Shown here one piece after another: positions 55,248-63,887 of a stretch of 64,000 bases of DNA. The stretch is from Streptomyces sp. YPW6 (GTDB taxonomy: Bacteria; Actinomycetota; Actinomycetes; Streptomycetales; Streptomycetaceae), in the NCBI RefSeq assembly GCF_018866325.1, contig NZ_CP076457.1, forward strand, positions 2,763,001 through 2,827,000, read 5' to 3'. A program made the translations under genes and the position numbers. The stretch's first letter is position 1. The number at the start of each line of letters is the position of its first letter. The notes beneath the pieces are model-generated. The model did not search any database. It was not told where the DNA came from and worked only from the letters and a program-made list of their open reading frames with translations.

Positions 55248-55457
55248 CTACGCCGCGCGGCGCCGGACCGCGTCCGCGTGGCCGCCGCCCGCGTCCCGGC
55301 CCACCGTGTCGGGCGACGCGTCCGTGGTGTCGCTCGGCGGGGTGGAGACCGCGGTGGCCGCGGCGCACGAGGCCAGCAGGTCTCTCATCGACAGGACGGA
55401 CGGGGCGGACGGAGTCGATCGCGGCTGGGGTCGCGCTGCGCGCTCGGGCGTCGGCAT
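55248..55457 (-). CDS. Small iron-box-controlled protein, 69 residues
   Basis: ATG 55457 follows AGGAGG by six bases, an excellent ribosome site, and ends at TAG 55248. The upstream DNA carries a strong iron box 35 bases away, so the gene should be repressed by DmdR-type iron regulators when iron is plentiful. The protein has a Pro/Arg/Thr-rich N-terminus and a central core VLSMRDLLASCAAATAVSTP (about 21-40) with one Cys, then a polar tail. It has no signal peptide or membrane helix. I believe similar LLASCAAA cores occur in other actinobacterial small proteins, but function is unknown. Confidence 0.75.
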   Translation of the reverse strand: MPTPERAARPQPRSTPSAPSVLSMRDLLASCAAATAVSTPPSDTTDASPDTVGRDAGGGHADAVRRRAA

Positions 55458-55489
55458 GGATGCCTCCTGGGGGCTCCGGTGGAGGGCGC

Positions 55490-55510
55490 GGTTAGGTAAG
55501 CCTAACCACG
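55490..55510 (-). promoter_or_regulatory. Iron box (DmdR/IdeR operator)
   Basis: On the minus strand GGTTAGGCTTACCTAACC (55507-55490) is a near-perfect palindrome. It matches 15 of 16 aligned bases of the Streptomyces iron box TTAGGTTAGGCTCACCTAA. It sits 35 bases upstream of the small protein start and probably overlaps its -10 region. Confidence 0.93.
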
Positions 55511-55591
55511 CCTCGTGCCCATGTGACCATGACCACGGTCTCCCGCGCAACAATTTACCGACGCCCTGTCGGGAAGGCCACCCCCGGCGCG

Positions 55592-56161
55592 TTACGCCAG
55601 CTGCTCCCGCAGGCCCGCCCAGCGCGCCCCGATGCCCACCAGGGTCACCTCGCGCCGCTCGTCGTCGGTCTCGCCCCGCGCACGGTCGATGAGGACCCGC
55701 AGCCGGTCCTCCGAGAGCTCCTCGACCTTGCCGTCGCCCCACTCCACGACCACCACCGACTCCGGCAGCGACACGTCCAGGTCCAGGTCCTCCATCTCGT
55801 CGAGCCCGCCGCCCAGGCGGTACGCGTCGACGTGGACCAAGGCGGGGCCCTGGACCAGCGAGGGGTGCACGCGGGCGATGACGAAGGTGGGCGAGGTGAC
55901 CGCGCCGCGCACGCCGAGGCCCTCGCCCAGACCCCGCGTCAGGGTCGTCTTCCCGGCGCCCAGCTCGCCCGTGAGCATCACCAGGTCGCCGGGGGCCAGC
56001 ACCTGGGCCAGTCTGCGGCCCAGATCCTGCATCTGTTCGGGGGAGGTGACGGTGAGCGTCACGGTGACGGCCTCGGGCGCGGCCCCGGCGGGGTCGGGAA
56101 CGGTCGTCCCCACGGCCTCGGGAACGGCCTCAGCGGCCGGGCTGCTGTGCGGTGCTTCCAT
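55592..56161 (-). CDS. tsaE: tRNA threonylcarbamoyladenosine biosynthesis ATPase TsaE
   Basis: The 189-residue ATPase drives the TsaB-TsaD complex in t6A synthesis. It has Walker A LTGELGAGKTTLTRGLGEGL near 67, switch motif TSPTFVIARVHPS near 92, and VVVEWGDGKVEEL near 141. The first 35 residues are Ala/Pro-rich. The start is ATG 56161 or TTG 56170. Either lies within the end of the hydrolase gene (at least 32 bases overlap), so they are one operon. Confidence 0.93.
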   Translation of the reverse strand: MEAPHSSPAAEAVPEAVGTTVPDPAGAAPEAVTVTLTVTSPEQMQDLGRRLAQVLAPGDLVMLTGELGAGKTTLTRGLGEGLGVRGAVTSPTFVIARVHPSLVQGPALVHVDAYRLGGGLDEMEDLDLDVSLPESVVVVEWGDGKVEELSEDRLRVLIDRARGETDDERREVTLVGIGARWAGLREQLA

Positions 56162-57368
56162 GTCCGCCAACGTTAGCGGCCGGCACCGTGCCGCTGCGGA
56201 CGAGCAGGTCGGCCAGCCGGTCCGTGACGGTCTCCGGGTGCTCCAGCATCACCAGGTGCCCGGCGTCCGGCACGATCACCAGCTCGGCGTCGGGCAGGAC
56301 GTCCGCGATCGCCTCGCTGTGCGAGCTGGGCGTGACCAGGTCCTGGTCCCCGGCCAGGATCAGCACGGGCACGTCCCGGAACCCGGGCAGCGCGCCGCTC
56401 TTGTCGTGCTCGGTGAACGCCGGGTAGAACTCGGCGACCACATCGATCGGGGTGGCCTCGATCAGTCGCTCCGCGAACCGGGCGACCGCCGGGTCCACGT
56501 CCTTCGAGCCGAACGAGTACCGCTTGATCAGCCCGGCGAAGAGGTCGGCGGTGGCCCGCCGCCCCCGCTCCACCAGCTCCGTCTGCGAGCCGAGGGCCCT
56601 CAGCACGCCCGGCAGCACCCGGCGCACCGCGTTCACGCCCGCCACCGGCAGCCCGAAGGTGACCTCGCCGAGCTTGCCGCTGGAGGTGCCGATCAGCGCG
56701 ACGGCGGCGACCCGGTCCCGGATCAGGGCCGGGTACTGGTCGGCCAGCGCCATGATCGTCATGCCGCCCATGGAGTGCCCGGCCAGCACCACCGGGCCCT
56801 CGGGGGCCGCCGCGTCGATGACCGCCTTCAGGTCGCGGCCGAGCTGGTCGATGCCGAGCGGCACGCCGTCCGCCTGCGATCGCCCGCGCTCGGAGCGTCC
56901 GTGGCTGCGCTGGTCCCAGTAGACGGCGCGGACGAGGCCGCGCAGGGCGGCCCGCTGGAAGTGCCAGGAGTCCTGGCCCAGGCAGTAGCCGTGGCTGAAG
57001 ACGACGGTGACCGGGGCGGGCGCCCTGCGCCCGAAGAGCCGGCGGCGGCGGGACCCGGACGCGCCCTCGTCGGCCGTCGTCGCGGCCTCCACCTCGTCGG
57101 TCTCGTAGTACAGCTCGGTGCCGTCGTCGGCGACGGCCCGGCCCGGCGTGCCGCGCAGCGAGCCGTAGGGGCCGGTCGCGTCCAGCGCCAGGCGGGCCTT
57201 CTTGCGCATGCCGCGCCCGACGGTGAGCCGCTCGACGGCGACCCCGGCCGCCGCGCCGGCGGCGAGCACCCCTATCGCGGCCCCGGCGATCCCGGCCCGC
57301 CGCCAGCCCGCCGCACCGGCCGCGTTCGCGGTGGCGGCCACCACGGCCTCCGCGCTGCTCTCGCTCAC
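56130..57368 (-). CDS. Alpha/beta hydrolase, membrane-anchored
   Basis: The 412-residue hydrolase has a hydrophobic N-terminal segment (about 25-48). The fold shows FSHGYCLGQDSWHFQR near 125 (oxyanion hole), the nucleophile elbow LAGHSMGGMT near 198, the acid in ILAGDQDLVTPSS near 345 and the catalytic His in PDAGHLVMLEHPE near 375. The substrate is unknown. Its GTG start overlaps the alr stop by 4 bases, a linkage conserved in Streptomyces. It overlaps tsaE at its end. Confidence 0.9.
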   Translation of the reverse strand: MSESSAEAVVAATANAAGAAGWRRAGIAGAAIGVLAAGAAAGVAVERLTVGRGMRKKARLALDATGPYGSLRGTPGRAVADDGTELYYETDEVEAATTADEGASGSRRRRLFGRRAPAPVTVVFSHGYCLGQDSWHFQRAALRGLVRAVYWDQRSHGRSERGRSQADGVPLGIDQLGRDLKAVIDAAAPEGPVVLAGHSMGGMTIMALADQYPALIRDRVAAVALIGTSSGKLGEVTFGLPVAGVNAVRRVLPGVLRALGSQTELVERGRRATADLFAGLIKRYSFGSKDVDPAVARFAERLIEATPIDVVAEFYPAFTEHDKSGALPGFRDVPVLILAGDQDLVTPSSHSEAIADVLPDAELVIVPDAGHLVMLEHPETVTDRLADLLVRSGTVPAANVGGHGSTAQQPGR

Positions 57369-58537
57369 CGCGGCACGCCTCCGGCCGTCTCGTCGGGCGT
57401 CTCGTTCACGTGCACCCGGGGCACCCGGGCGCCGATGCGGGTGACGATCTCGTACGCGATGGTGCCCGCGGCCTCCGCCCAGTCCTGCGCGGTCGGCTCG
57501 CCCCGGTCGCCCGGCCCGAACAGGACCGCCTCCGCGCCCGCCTCGGGGCGGTCGCCGCCGAGGTCGACGACGAACTGGTCCATGGCGACCCGGCCCGCGA
57601 CCGTGCGCACCTTCCCGCCGACCAGGACGGGCCCGCTGCCCGACGCGTGGCGCGGGACGCCGTCCGCGTAGCCGACGGGGATCAGGCCGAGGGTCGTGTC
57701 GGCGGGGGTCGTGTAGTGGTGGCCGTAGCTGACGCCGTGTCCGGCCGGGGCGTCCTTGACCAGGGCGACGGACGCGGAGAGCGTCATCACGGGGCGCAGC
57801 CCGAGCTCGGCGGAGGTGCCCAGCTCGGGAGCGGGCGAGATGCCGTACATCGCGATGCCGGTCCGGACGAGGTCGAAGTGCGCCTCGGGGATCGTGAGGG
57901 TGGCCGGGGAGTTGGCCATGTGCCGCACCTCGGGCTCCACGCCCTCCTTCTCGGCGTACGCCACCATGTCGCGGTAGACGTCGAGCTGGGCGGCGATCGA
58001 GGGGTGGCCCGGCTCGTCGGCGCAGGCGAAGTGGGACCAGAGTCCGGTGATCCGGAGGTGTCCGGCCCGTTCGGCGTCGCGGGCCGCGCCGACCAGTTCG
58101 GGCCAGTCGGCGGGCTGGCAGCCGCCCCGGCCGAGACCGGTGTCGGCCTTGAGCTGGACACGGGCCGGGCGGCCCGCGGACCGGGCGGCGGCGACGGCCT
58201 CGCGCAGCGCCCACATGGCGCCGGCCGACACGTCGATGCCGGCCTCGACCGCCTCGCGCCAGGGCCCGCCGGGTGTCCACAGCCAGCACATGATCCGGCC
58301 GTCGAGCCCGGCCGCCCGCAGGGCGAGCGCCTCGTGCGGGGTGGCGGTGCCGAGCCAGGTCGCCCCGGCCGCCCGCGCGGCTCGCGCGCAGGGCACCGCG
58401 CCGTGCCCGTACCCGTCGGACTTCACGACGGCCATGAGCTGCGCGCCGGCCGCCCGCTCGCGCAGAACGCGCACATTGGCGCGCAGCGCGGCGAGGTCGA
58501 TCTCGGCACGGGCTCTCAGGGACGCTGTCTCGTTCAT
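57365..58537 (-). CDS. alr: Alanine racemase
   Basis: This 390-residue PLP enzyme makes D-alanine for peptidoglycan. The cofactor Lys is in LMAVVKSDGYGHGAVPCA near residue 38. The second catalytic residue, Tyr, is in GHGVSYGHHYTTP near 272. The substrate-binding Arg region is VQLKADTGLGRGG near 137. The barrel and C-terminal beta domain have the usual length. It overlaps the hydrolase gene by 4 bases. A DUF488 gene lies 60 bases upstream on the same strand. Confidence 0.96.
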   Translation of the reverse strand: MNETASLRARAEIDLAALRANVRVLRERAAGAQLMAVVKSDGYGHGAVPCARAARAAGATWLGTATPHEALALRAAGLDGRIMCWLWTPGGPWREAVEAGIDVSAGAMWALREAVAAARSAGRPARVQLKADTGLGRGGCQPADWPELVGAARDAERAGHLRITGLWSHFACADEPGHPSIAAQLDVYRDMVAYAEKEGVEPEVRHMANSPATLTIPEAHFDLVRTGIAMYGISPAPELGTSAELGLRPVMTLSASVALVKDAPAGHGVSYGHHYTTPADTTLGLIPVGYADGVPRHASGSGPVLVGGKVRTVAGRVAMDQFVVDLGGDRPEAGAEAVLFGPGDRGEPTAQDWAEAAGTIAYEIVTRIGARVPRVHVNETPDETAGGVPR

Positions 58538-58597
58538 CGCGCCCAGTGTCTCAGAGGCGTCGGCCGCCTCCCCGGCAGCGCACGCCGGTATCCGGTC

Positions 58598-58984
58598 CTA
58601 TGTACGTTTCATCACATGCTGGAGGTGGTCGACCAGCACGGGCACATGGCTGTCCCCGACGTCCTTGGCCGCCGTGATCAGGGTGACGGGCCCGCCGTCC
58701 CGCACGAGGCCCGCCAGCCGCTCGACCGCCTCGGTGTGCGCGGTGTCGTCCAGCTCGGCGCGGTAGCGCTCGACGAACTCCTCGCGCCGGTCCGCGCGGT
58801 CGTGGTGGTACCAGGTGCGCAGTGCGCCGGAGGGCGTCACGTCCTTGAGCCAGACGTCGACGGCGGCCCGTTCCCTGGACACGCCCCGGGGCCAGAGCCG
58901 GTCGACCAGCACACGGGTGCCGTCGGCTTCCTCGACCGGGTCGTGGACCCGGCGTACGCGTACGGGTTCGCTCACGTTCTCCAC
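58598..58984 (-). CDS. DUF488 family protein
   Basis: The 128-residue protein has the DUF488 features VRRVHDPVEEADGTRVLVDR near residue 8, LWPRGVSRERAAVDVWLKDV near 30, and SGALRTWYHHD near 52. A GPVTLITAAKDVGDSHVPVL strand near 97 ends the domain. The biochemical role of this widespread family is not known. Start GTG 58984 or GTG 58972. It lies 12 bases after nnrD in the same direction, so it is probably co-transcribed. Confidence 0.85.
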   Translation of the reverse strand: MENVSEPVRVRRVHDPVEEADGTRVLVDRLWPRGVSRERAAVDVWLKDVTPSGALRTWYHHDRADRREEFVERYRAELDDTAHTEAVERLAGLVRDGGPVTLITAAKDVGDSHVPVLVDHLQHVMKRT

Positions 58985-58996
58985 CGTCGCCCCGGC

Positions 58997-60445
58997 TCAC
59001 CCCGCCCGCACGTCGCGCCAGGCGGCCGGGATGCCGTCGGCGACGTCCTGCGCGGAGACCGGGGCCCCGCCGGAACCGTGCCGGGCGGCGAGCCCGTGCA
59101 GGTAGGCGCCCACGGACGCGGCGTCACGCGGGGCGAGCCCGGCCGCGAGCAGGGATCCGGTGAGCCCGGAGAGGACGTCGCCGCTGCCCGCCGTGGCGAG
59201 CCAGGACGTGCCGGTCGGGTTGACCCGTACGGGGGTGTCGCGGGCTTCCGCGATCAGGGTGGTGGAGCCCTTCAGGAGCACGGTGGCGCGGTAGCGGGCG
59301 GCCAGTTCGCGCACGGCGGTGAGCCGGCCGGACTCGACCTCCTCACGGGCCGTCCCGAGCAGCGCGGCGGCCTCCCCGGCGTGCGGGGTGAGGACGGTGG
59401 GGGCGGTCCGGGTCCGGACGGTCCCGGCGTCCAGCAGCCGCAGCCCGTCCGCGTCGACGAGCACGGGCACGTCGGCGGCGAGCACGTCGGCCACGGCGGC
59501 CTCCGCCGCCCGCCCGTCCCCCAGCCCCGGCCCGACCACCCAGGCCTGCACCCGCCCGGCCTTCGACGGCGGCCCGGCGTGCACCAGGGTCTCGGGGAAC
59601 CGGGCGATGACCGCGTCCGCGCCCGGTCCGACGTACCGTACGGCCCCGGCCCCGCCGCGCAGCGCGCCCGCGACGGCGAGGACGGCGGCGCCCGGGTAGC
59701 GCTCGGACCCGGCGACGACGCCGACGACGCCGCGCCGGTACTTGTCGCTCTCCGCGCCCGGCACCGGCAGCAGCGCGGCCACGTCCGCGTACTGGAGCGC
59801 CTCCAGGTCCGGCGGCTCGGGCAGCTCCGGGCCGAGCCCGATGTCCACCAGCCGCAGGGCGCCCGCGTGTTCGGCGGCCGGGTCGACCAGGAGACCCGGC
59901 TTGTACGTCCCGAAGGTGACGGTGGCGTCCGCCCGGACGGCCTCGCCGTGCACCTCCCCGGTGTCGGCCTCGACCCCGCTCGGCAGGTCGACGGAGATCA
60001 CCGGCGTACGGTCCCGGGTCACCGCGTGGACCACCTCGGTGGCGTCCTCGCGCAGCCCGCCGCGCCCGCCGATCCCGGTGATGCCGTCCACGACGAGGTC
60101 GAGCGCGCCGAGCCCGTCCGGCCCGTCGACGACCTGTCCCCCGGCGGCGCGGAACGCGGCGAGGCCGCCGGGGTGGGCCCGGTCGGGGGCGAGCAGCAGG
60201 GCCCGCACGCCGGCGCCCCGGCGGGCCAGGCGGGCGCCCGCGTGGAGCGCGTCGCCGCCGTTGTCGCCGCTGCCGACGAGGAGCAGGACCCGGGACCCGT
60301 ACACCCGCCCGTTGCGCCGCAGCAGGTCGCCGCAGGCGGCGGCGAGCCCGGCGGCGGCGCGCTGCATCAGGGCCCCCTCGGGCAGGCGTTGCATGAGGGC
60401 GGCCTCGGCGGCCCGTACGGTCTCCACGCTGTAGGCACGTCGCAT
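58997..60445 (-). CDS. nnrD: Bifunctional NAD(P)H-hydrate epimerase/dehydratase
   Basis: The 482-residue repair enzyme restores damaged NAD(P)H hydrates. The N-terminal YjeF_N domain (about 1-215) has VGSGDNGGDALHAGARLARR near 57 and ISVDLPSGVEADTG near 148. The C-terminal ribokinase-like YjeF_C domain has VVGPGLGDG, VLVDADGLRLL, LTPHAGEAAALLG and the TAGSGDVLSGLTGSLLAAG motif near 435. Fusion of both activities is normal in actinobacteria. It lies between acpS and the DUF488 gene. Confidence 0.95.
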   Translation of the reverse strand: MRRAYSVETVRAAEAALMQRLPEGALMQRAAAGLAAACGDLLRRNGRVYGSRVLLLVGSGDNGGDALHAGARLARRGAGVRALLLAPDRAHPGGLAAFRAAGGQVVDGPDGLGALDLVVDGITGIGGRGGLREDATEVVHAVTRDRTPVISVDLPSGVEADTGEVHGEAVRADATVTFGTYKPGLLVDPAAEHAGALRLVDIGLGPELPEPPDLEALQYADVAALLPVPGAESDKYRRGVVGVVAGSERYPGAAVLAVAGALRGGAGAVRYVGPGADAVIARFPETLVHAGPPSKAGRVQAWVVGPGLGDGRAAEAAVADVLAADVPVLVDADGLRLLDAGTVRTRTAPTVLTPHAGEAAALLGTAREEVESGRLTAVRELAARYRATVLLKGSTTLIAEARDTPVRVNPTGTSWLATAGSGDVLSGLTGSLLAAGLAPRDAASVGAYLHGLAARHGSGGAPVSAQDVADGIPAAWRDVRAG

Positions 60446-60597
60446 GGGTCCAACCCTCCGCGATCACGGGGCCGGACGCCAGTGCCGCGGGGCGTGGCGG
60501 GCCGGGCGGGCCGCCCGGCGGTGCCGGGGCGTTCGCCCCGGGACCGCCGGCAGAGATCGGCGCGGCGGCGCACCGCGAGGGACGTGCCCGGGCACGG

Positions 60598-60966
60598 TCA
60601 CCCCTCCGCGATGACCACCGCCGACGCCACCCCCGCGTCATGGCTGAGGGAGACGTGCCAGCCGCGTACGCCCAGCTCGGCGGCGCGGGCGGCGACCGTG
60701 CCGCTGACCCGCAGCCGGGGCTGCCCGCTCTCCTCGACCCAGACCTCCGCGTCGCTCCAGAGCAGCCCCTCCGGTGCGCCGAGCGCCTTGGCCAGGGCCT
60801 CCTTCGCGGCGAACCGGGCGGCGAGCGAGGCGATCCCGCGCCGTTCGCCGCTCGGCAGCGTCAGCTCGCTCCCGACGAAGAGCCGGTGGGCGAGCTGGGG
60901 CGTGCGCTCCAGCGCGACGCCGAAACGCTCGATCTCGGCCACGTCGATGCCGACCCCAATGATCAC
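60598..60966 (-). CDS. acpS: Holo-[acyl-carrier-protein] synthase
   Basis: The 122-residue enzyme attaches 4'-phosphopantetheine from CoA to the acyl carrier protein. It has [20 protein letters not shown] at the start, the [16 protein letters not shown] signature near 50 and [10 protein letters not shown] near 107. GTG 60966 is chosen because it leaves proper space after GAGGGTG and matches family N-termini; GTG 60975 is the alternative. glmS ends 27 bases upstream. Confidence 0.95.
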   Translation of the reverse strand: MIIGVGIDVAEIERFGVALERTPQLAHRLFVGSELTLPSGERRGIASLAARFAAKEALAKALGAPEGLLWSDAEVWVEESGQPRLRVSGTVAARAAELGVRGWHVSLSHDAGVASAVVIAEG

Positions 60967-60993
60967 GGCCCCCACCCTCGTTCGCTCACTCGC

Positions 60994-62841
60994 TCACTCC
61001 ACGGTCACGGACTTCGCCAGATTGCGCGGCTGGTCCACTTCGTTGCCGCGGGCCGTCGCGAGCTCGCAGGCGAAGACCTGGAGCGGCACGGTGGCGACCA
61101 GCGGCTGAAGAAGCGTAGGCGTTGCGGGGACGGTGATGAGGTGGTCGGCGTACGGGACGACGGCCTCGTCGCCCTCCTCGGCGACGACGATCGTGAGCGC
61201 GCCCCGGGCCCGGATCTCCTGGATGTTGGAGACGATCTTGTCGTGGAGCACGGAACGCCCGCGCGGTGAGGGGACGATGACGACGACGGGCAGGCCCTCC
61301 TCGATGAGCGCGATGGGCCCGTGCTTGAGCTCTCCGGCCGCGAACCCCTCGGCGTGCATGTAGGCGAGCTCCTTGAGCTTGAGCGCGCCTTCGAGGGCGA
61401 CCGGGTAGCCGACGTGCCGCCCGACGAAGAGGACGGTGTCGTGGTGGGCGAGGGAGCGGGCCAGATCGCGGACCGGCTCCATCGTCGACAGGACGCTCCC
61501 CACCTCGTCGGAGATCGCGGAGAGCTGGCGCACGACCGTGCGGATCTCGTCGCCCCACTTGGTGCCGCGGACCTGGCCGAGGTAGAGGGCGACGAGGTAA
61601 CAGGCCACGAGCTGGGTGAGGAAGGCCTTCGTGGAGGCGACGGCGACCTCGGGCCCGGCGTGGGTGTAGAGCACGGCGTCGGATTCCCTGGGGATCGTCG
61701 AGCCGTTGGTGTTGCAGATGGCCAGCACCTTCGCGCCCTGTTCGCGGGCGTGCCGCAGGGCCATCAGGGTGTCCATGGTCTCGCCGGACTGGGAGATGGC
61801 GACGACGAGGGTGCGCTGGTCGAGGATCGGGTCGCGGTAGCGGAACTCGCTGGCCAGCTCGGTCTCGCAGGGCAGCCGGGTCCAGTGCTCGATCGCGTAC
61901 TTGGCGATCATCCCGGCGTGGAACGCGGTGCCGCAGGCGACGATGACGACCTTGTCGACCTCGCGCAGCTCGGCGGCCGGGATGCGGACCTCGTCCAGGT
62001 GGAGCGCGCCCTCGCCGTCGACCCGGCCAAGGAGGGTGTCGGCGACGGCCTGGGGCTGGTCGGCGATCTCCTTGAGCATGAAGGAGGCGTAGCCGCCCTT
62101 CTCGGCGGCGGAGGCGTCCCAGTCGACGTGGTACTCCCGCACGTCGGCGGGCTCCCCGTCGAACCCGGTGACGGTGACGCCCTCGGGGCCCAGCTCGACG
62201 ACCTGGTCCTGGCCCAGCTCGATCGCGGAGCGGGTGTGGTCGATGAAGGCGGCGACGTCGGAGGCGAGGAACCACTCGTCCTGCCCGACGCCCACGACGA
62301 GCGGGGAGTTGCGCCGCGCACCGACGACGACGTCCGGCTGGTCCGCGTGGACGGCCACGAGGGTGAACGCCCCCTCCAGCCGCCGGCACACCTGCCGCAT
62401 GGCGTCCGCGAGGTCCCCGCCCGCCGAGAACGCCTCGGCCAGCAGGTGCCCGACGACCTCCGTGTCGGTGTCCGACTCCAGGGCGTGCCCGCGCCCCGTC
62501 AGCTCGCGGCGCAGGGCCGCGAAGTTCTCGATGATCCCGTTGTGCACGACGGCGACCCGGCCCGCGTTGTCGAGGTGCGGGTGGGCGTTGACGTCGGTGG
62601 GCGCGCCGTGCGTCGCCCAGCGGGTGTGCCCGATCCCGGTCCGCCCGGCGGGCAGCGGCCGGTCCCCCAGCTCCTTCTCCAGATTGACGAGCTTGCCCGC
62701 CTTCTTCGCGGCGGCGAGTCCGCCGTCCGCGAGCACGGCGACGCCCGCCGAGTCGTAGCCCCGGTATTCGAGGCGCTTGAGTCCCGCGACGACGACGTCC
62801 TGCGCCGACTGCATACCGACATAACCCACGATTCCGCACAT
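60994..62841 (-). CDS. glmS: Glutamine-fructose-6-phosphate aminotransferase
   Basis: The 615-residue enzyme makes glucosamine 6-phosphate for cell-wall precursors. Start ATG 62841 exposes the catalytic N-terminal Cys in MCGIVGYVG. The glutaminase domain has GHTRWATHGAPTDVNAHPH near 73. Two SIS domains follow, with ISQSGETMDTL near 350 and VGRHVGYPVALEGALKLKEL near 475. The C-terminus NLAKSVTVE is standard. It heads the acpS-nnrD block. No glmS ribozyme is visible upstream. Confidence 0.96.
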   Translation of the reverse strand: MCGIVGYVGMQSAQDVVVAGLKRLEYRGYDSAGVAVLADGGLAAAKKAGKLVNLEKELGDRPLPAGRTGIGHTRWATHGAPTDVNAHPHLDNAGRVAVVHNGIIENFAALRRELTGRGHALESDTDTEVVGHLLAEAFSAGGDLADAMRQVCRRLEGAFTLVAVHADQPDVVVGARRNSPLVVGVGQDEWFLASDVAAFIDHTRSAIELGQDQVVELGPEGVTVTGFDGEPADVREYHVDWDASAAEKGGYASFMLKEIADQPQAVADTLLGRVDGEGALHLDEVRIPAAELREVDKVVIVACGTAFHAGMIAKYAIEHWTRLPCETELASEFRYRDPILDQRTLVVAISQSGETMDTLMALRHAREQGAKVLAICNTNGSTIPRESDAVLYTHAGPEVAVASTKAFLTQLVACYLVALYLGQVRGTKWGDEIRTVVRQLSAISDEVGSVLSTMEPVRDLARSLAHHDTVLFVGRHVGYPVALEGALKLKELAYMHAEGFAAGELKHGPIALIEEGLPVVVIVPSPRGRSVLHDKIVSNIQEIRARGALTIVVAEEGDEAVVPYADHLITVPATPTLLQPLVATVPLQVFACELATARGNEVDQPRNLAKSVTVE

Positions 62842-63139
62842 AGCGGCACCATAAGGCCGGAAGCGGCTCGCGGGGAGGAATACCGACGACACCGATCCCG
62901 TGAAGCGCTCGCCGGCGGGCAGCGGGAGCCGGACTCGCGTGTGCGCCGGATCGGCCATGCGGAGCAGCGCGGCTCCGGCTCGGGAGCCTTGCCTCCTCCG
63001 TGCGCGCGGCCGGGCGCGCGCACGGACCGTCCGGGCGTTCCCCGGCCCGTCCGCAAGCCGCCCGAACGGGCGGCTGGGGGTGCCTGTCCGGCCTCGTTAG
63101 TTTCGGGCGGGTCAACAGCATCCCGGCACAGGAGGAAGC
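62842..63139. other. Divergent intergenic region, glmS and lectin-like gene
   Basis: These 298 bases hold no gene I can support. TATGGT on the minus strand, six bases before the glmS ATG, could be a -10 for a leaderless glmS mRNA, but I see no matching -35. Confidence 0.4.
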
Positions 63140-63730
63140 GTGGAACGAAACACCCGAAGCAGCATCTACCGCCGACTGCGCAGACAGGGGTTCGTGACCT
63201 CGCTGGTCGCGCTTCTCGTGCTGCTCGTCCCGGCCGTGGCACACGCCGACAGCAACCCGAACGTCCGCTACACCTCGACCCCGTACAACGCGGCCATTCA
63301 CGAGATCAGGGCGTCCTACAGCTGGAAGTGCCTGGACATCCGCGGCGGGTCCACCAACGTCGGGGCCGTGATCCAGACGTTCGACTGCAAGGGCCGGCAC
63401 CATCAGCGCTTCTCCTTCTACCCGGTCGGCGGGGAGAACTTCGTGATCGCGACGTACGGCGGCGCCACCTGCCTGGGCACCGTGAACGCGAGCAAGGCCA
63501 CCGGCGCCGGGGTCGTCCAGGCCACCGGCGGCGACTGCCTGACGCTGCGGTGGAAGGACCGGGGCGGCAACCACTGGGAGATGGTCGAGACCTTCACCGG
63601 CCAGTGCCTGCGTGACACGGGCCGGCGCAGCCAGGTCGTGCTGGGCGCGTGCGGCAGCACCGGTGAGCCCTGGCCGGACCTGTGGACGCCCCGGTTCGAC
63701 CGCTACTTCGACTACACGAACTTCTTCTAG
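63140..63730 (+). CDS. Secreted ricin-type beta-trefoil protein
   Basis: The 196-residue protein starts at GTG 63140 after GGAGGAA. The signal peptide (about 1-36) ends AVAHADSNP. The mature part is a single beta-trefoil carbohydrate-binding domain with repeated signatures: WKCLDIRGGSTNVGA near 54, CKGRHHQRFSFY near 75, CLGTVNASKATGAGV near 109 and NHWEMVETFTGQCL near 150. Cys pairs should form disulfides. There is no attached catalytic domain, so it may be a free lectin. It ends before a strong terminator. Confidence 0.82.
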   Translation: MERNTRSSIYRRLRRQGFVTSLVALLVLLVPAVAHADSNPNVRYTSTPYNAAIHEIRASYSWKCLDIRGGSTNVGAVIQTFDCKGRHHQRFSFYPVGGENFVIATYGGATCLGTVNASKATGAGVVQATGGDCLTLRWKDRGGNHWEMVETFTGQCLRDTGRRSQVVLGACGSTGEPWPDLWTPRFDRYFDYTNFF

Positions 63731-63794
63731 AAGCGGCGGAGCCCCACCAGGGGCCACGAGGCGGCTACACCGCCGCTGACAGGAGCCCCCTCGT

Positions 63795-63843
63795 CCGCAT
63801 CCCCCGCCGGCGTCGCCCCGGGCCGCCCCGGCGGGGGATGCGG
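63795..63843. terminator. Bidirectional terminator hairpin
   Basis: A perfect 16-base-pair stem (63795-63810 with 63828-63843) has a 17-base loop. It separates the convergent lectin-like gene and the partial LuxR-type gene. Confidence 0.85.
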
Positions 63844-63887
63844 AGAAGCCGCCCGGCGGGCGGCAGGCCTTCCCGGGGGCTCGGTGC

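Noticed and set aside
57410..61108. Plus-strand open frame of more than 1200 codons opposite alr, nnrD and acpS
   Set aside because: It spans several well-supported minus-strand genes and reads as Gly/Arg/Val-rich antisense. Length alone is not evidence at this GC content.
62842..63000. glmS ribozyme
   Set aside because: No ribozyme core sequence is recognisable upstream of glmS, and the class is rare outside Firmicutes.
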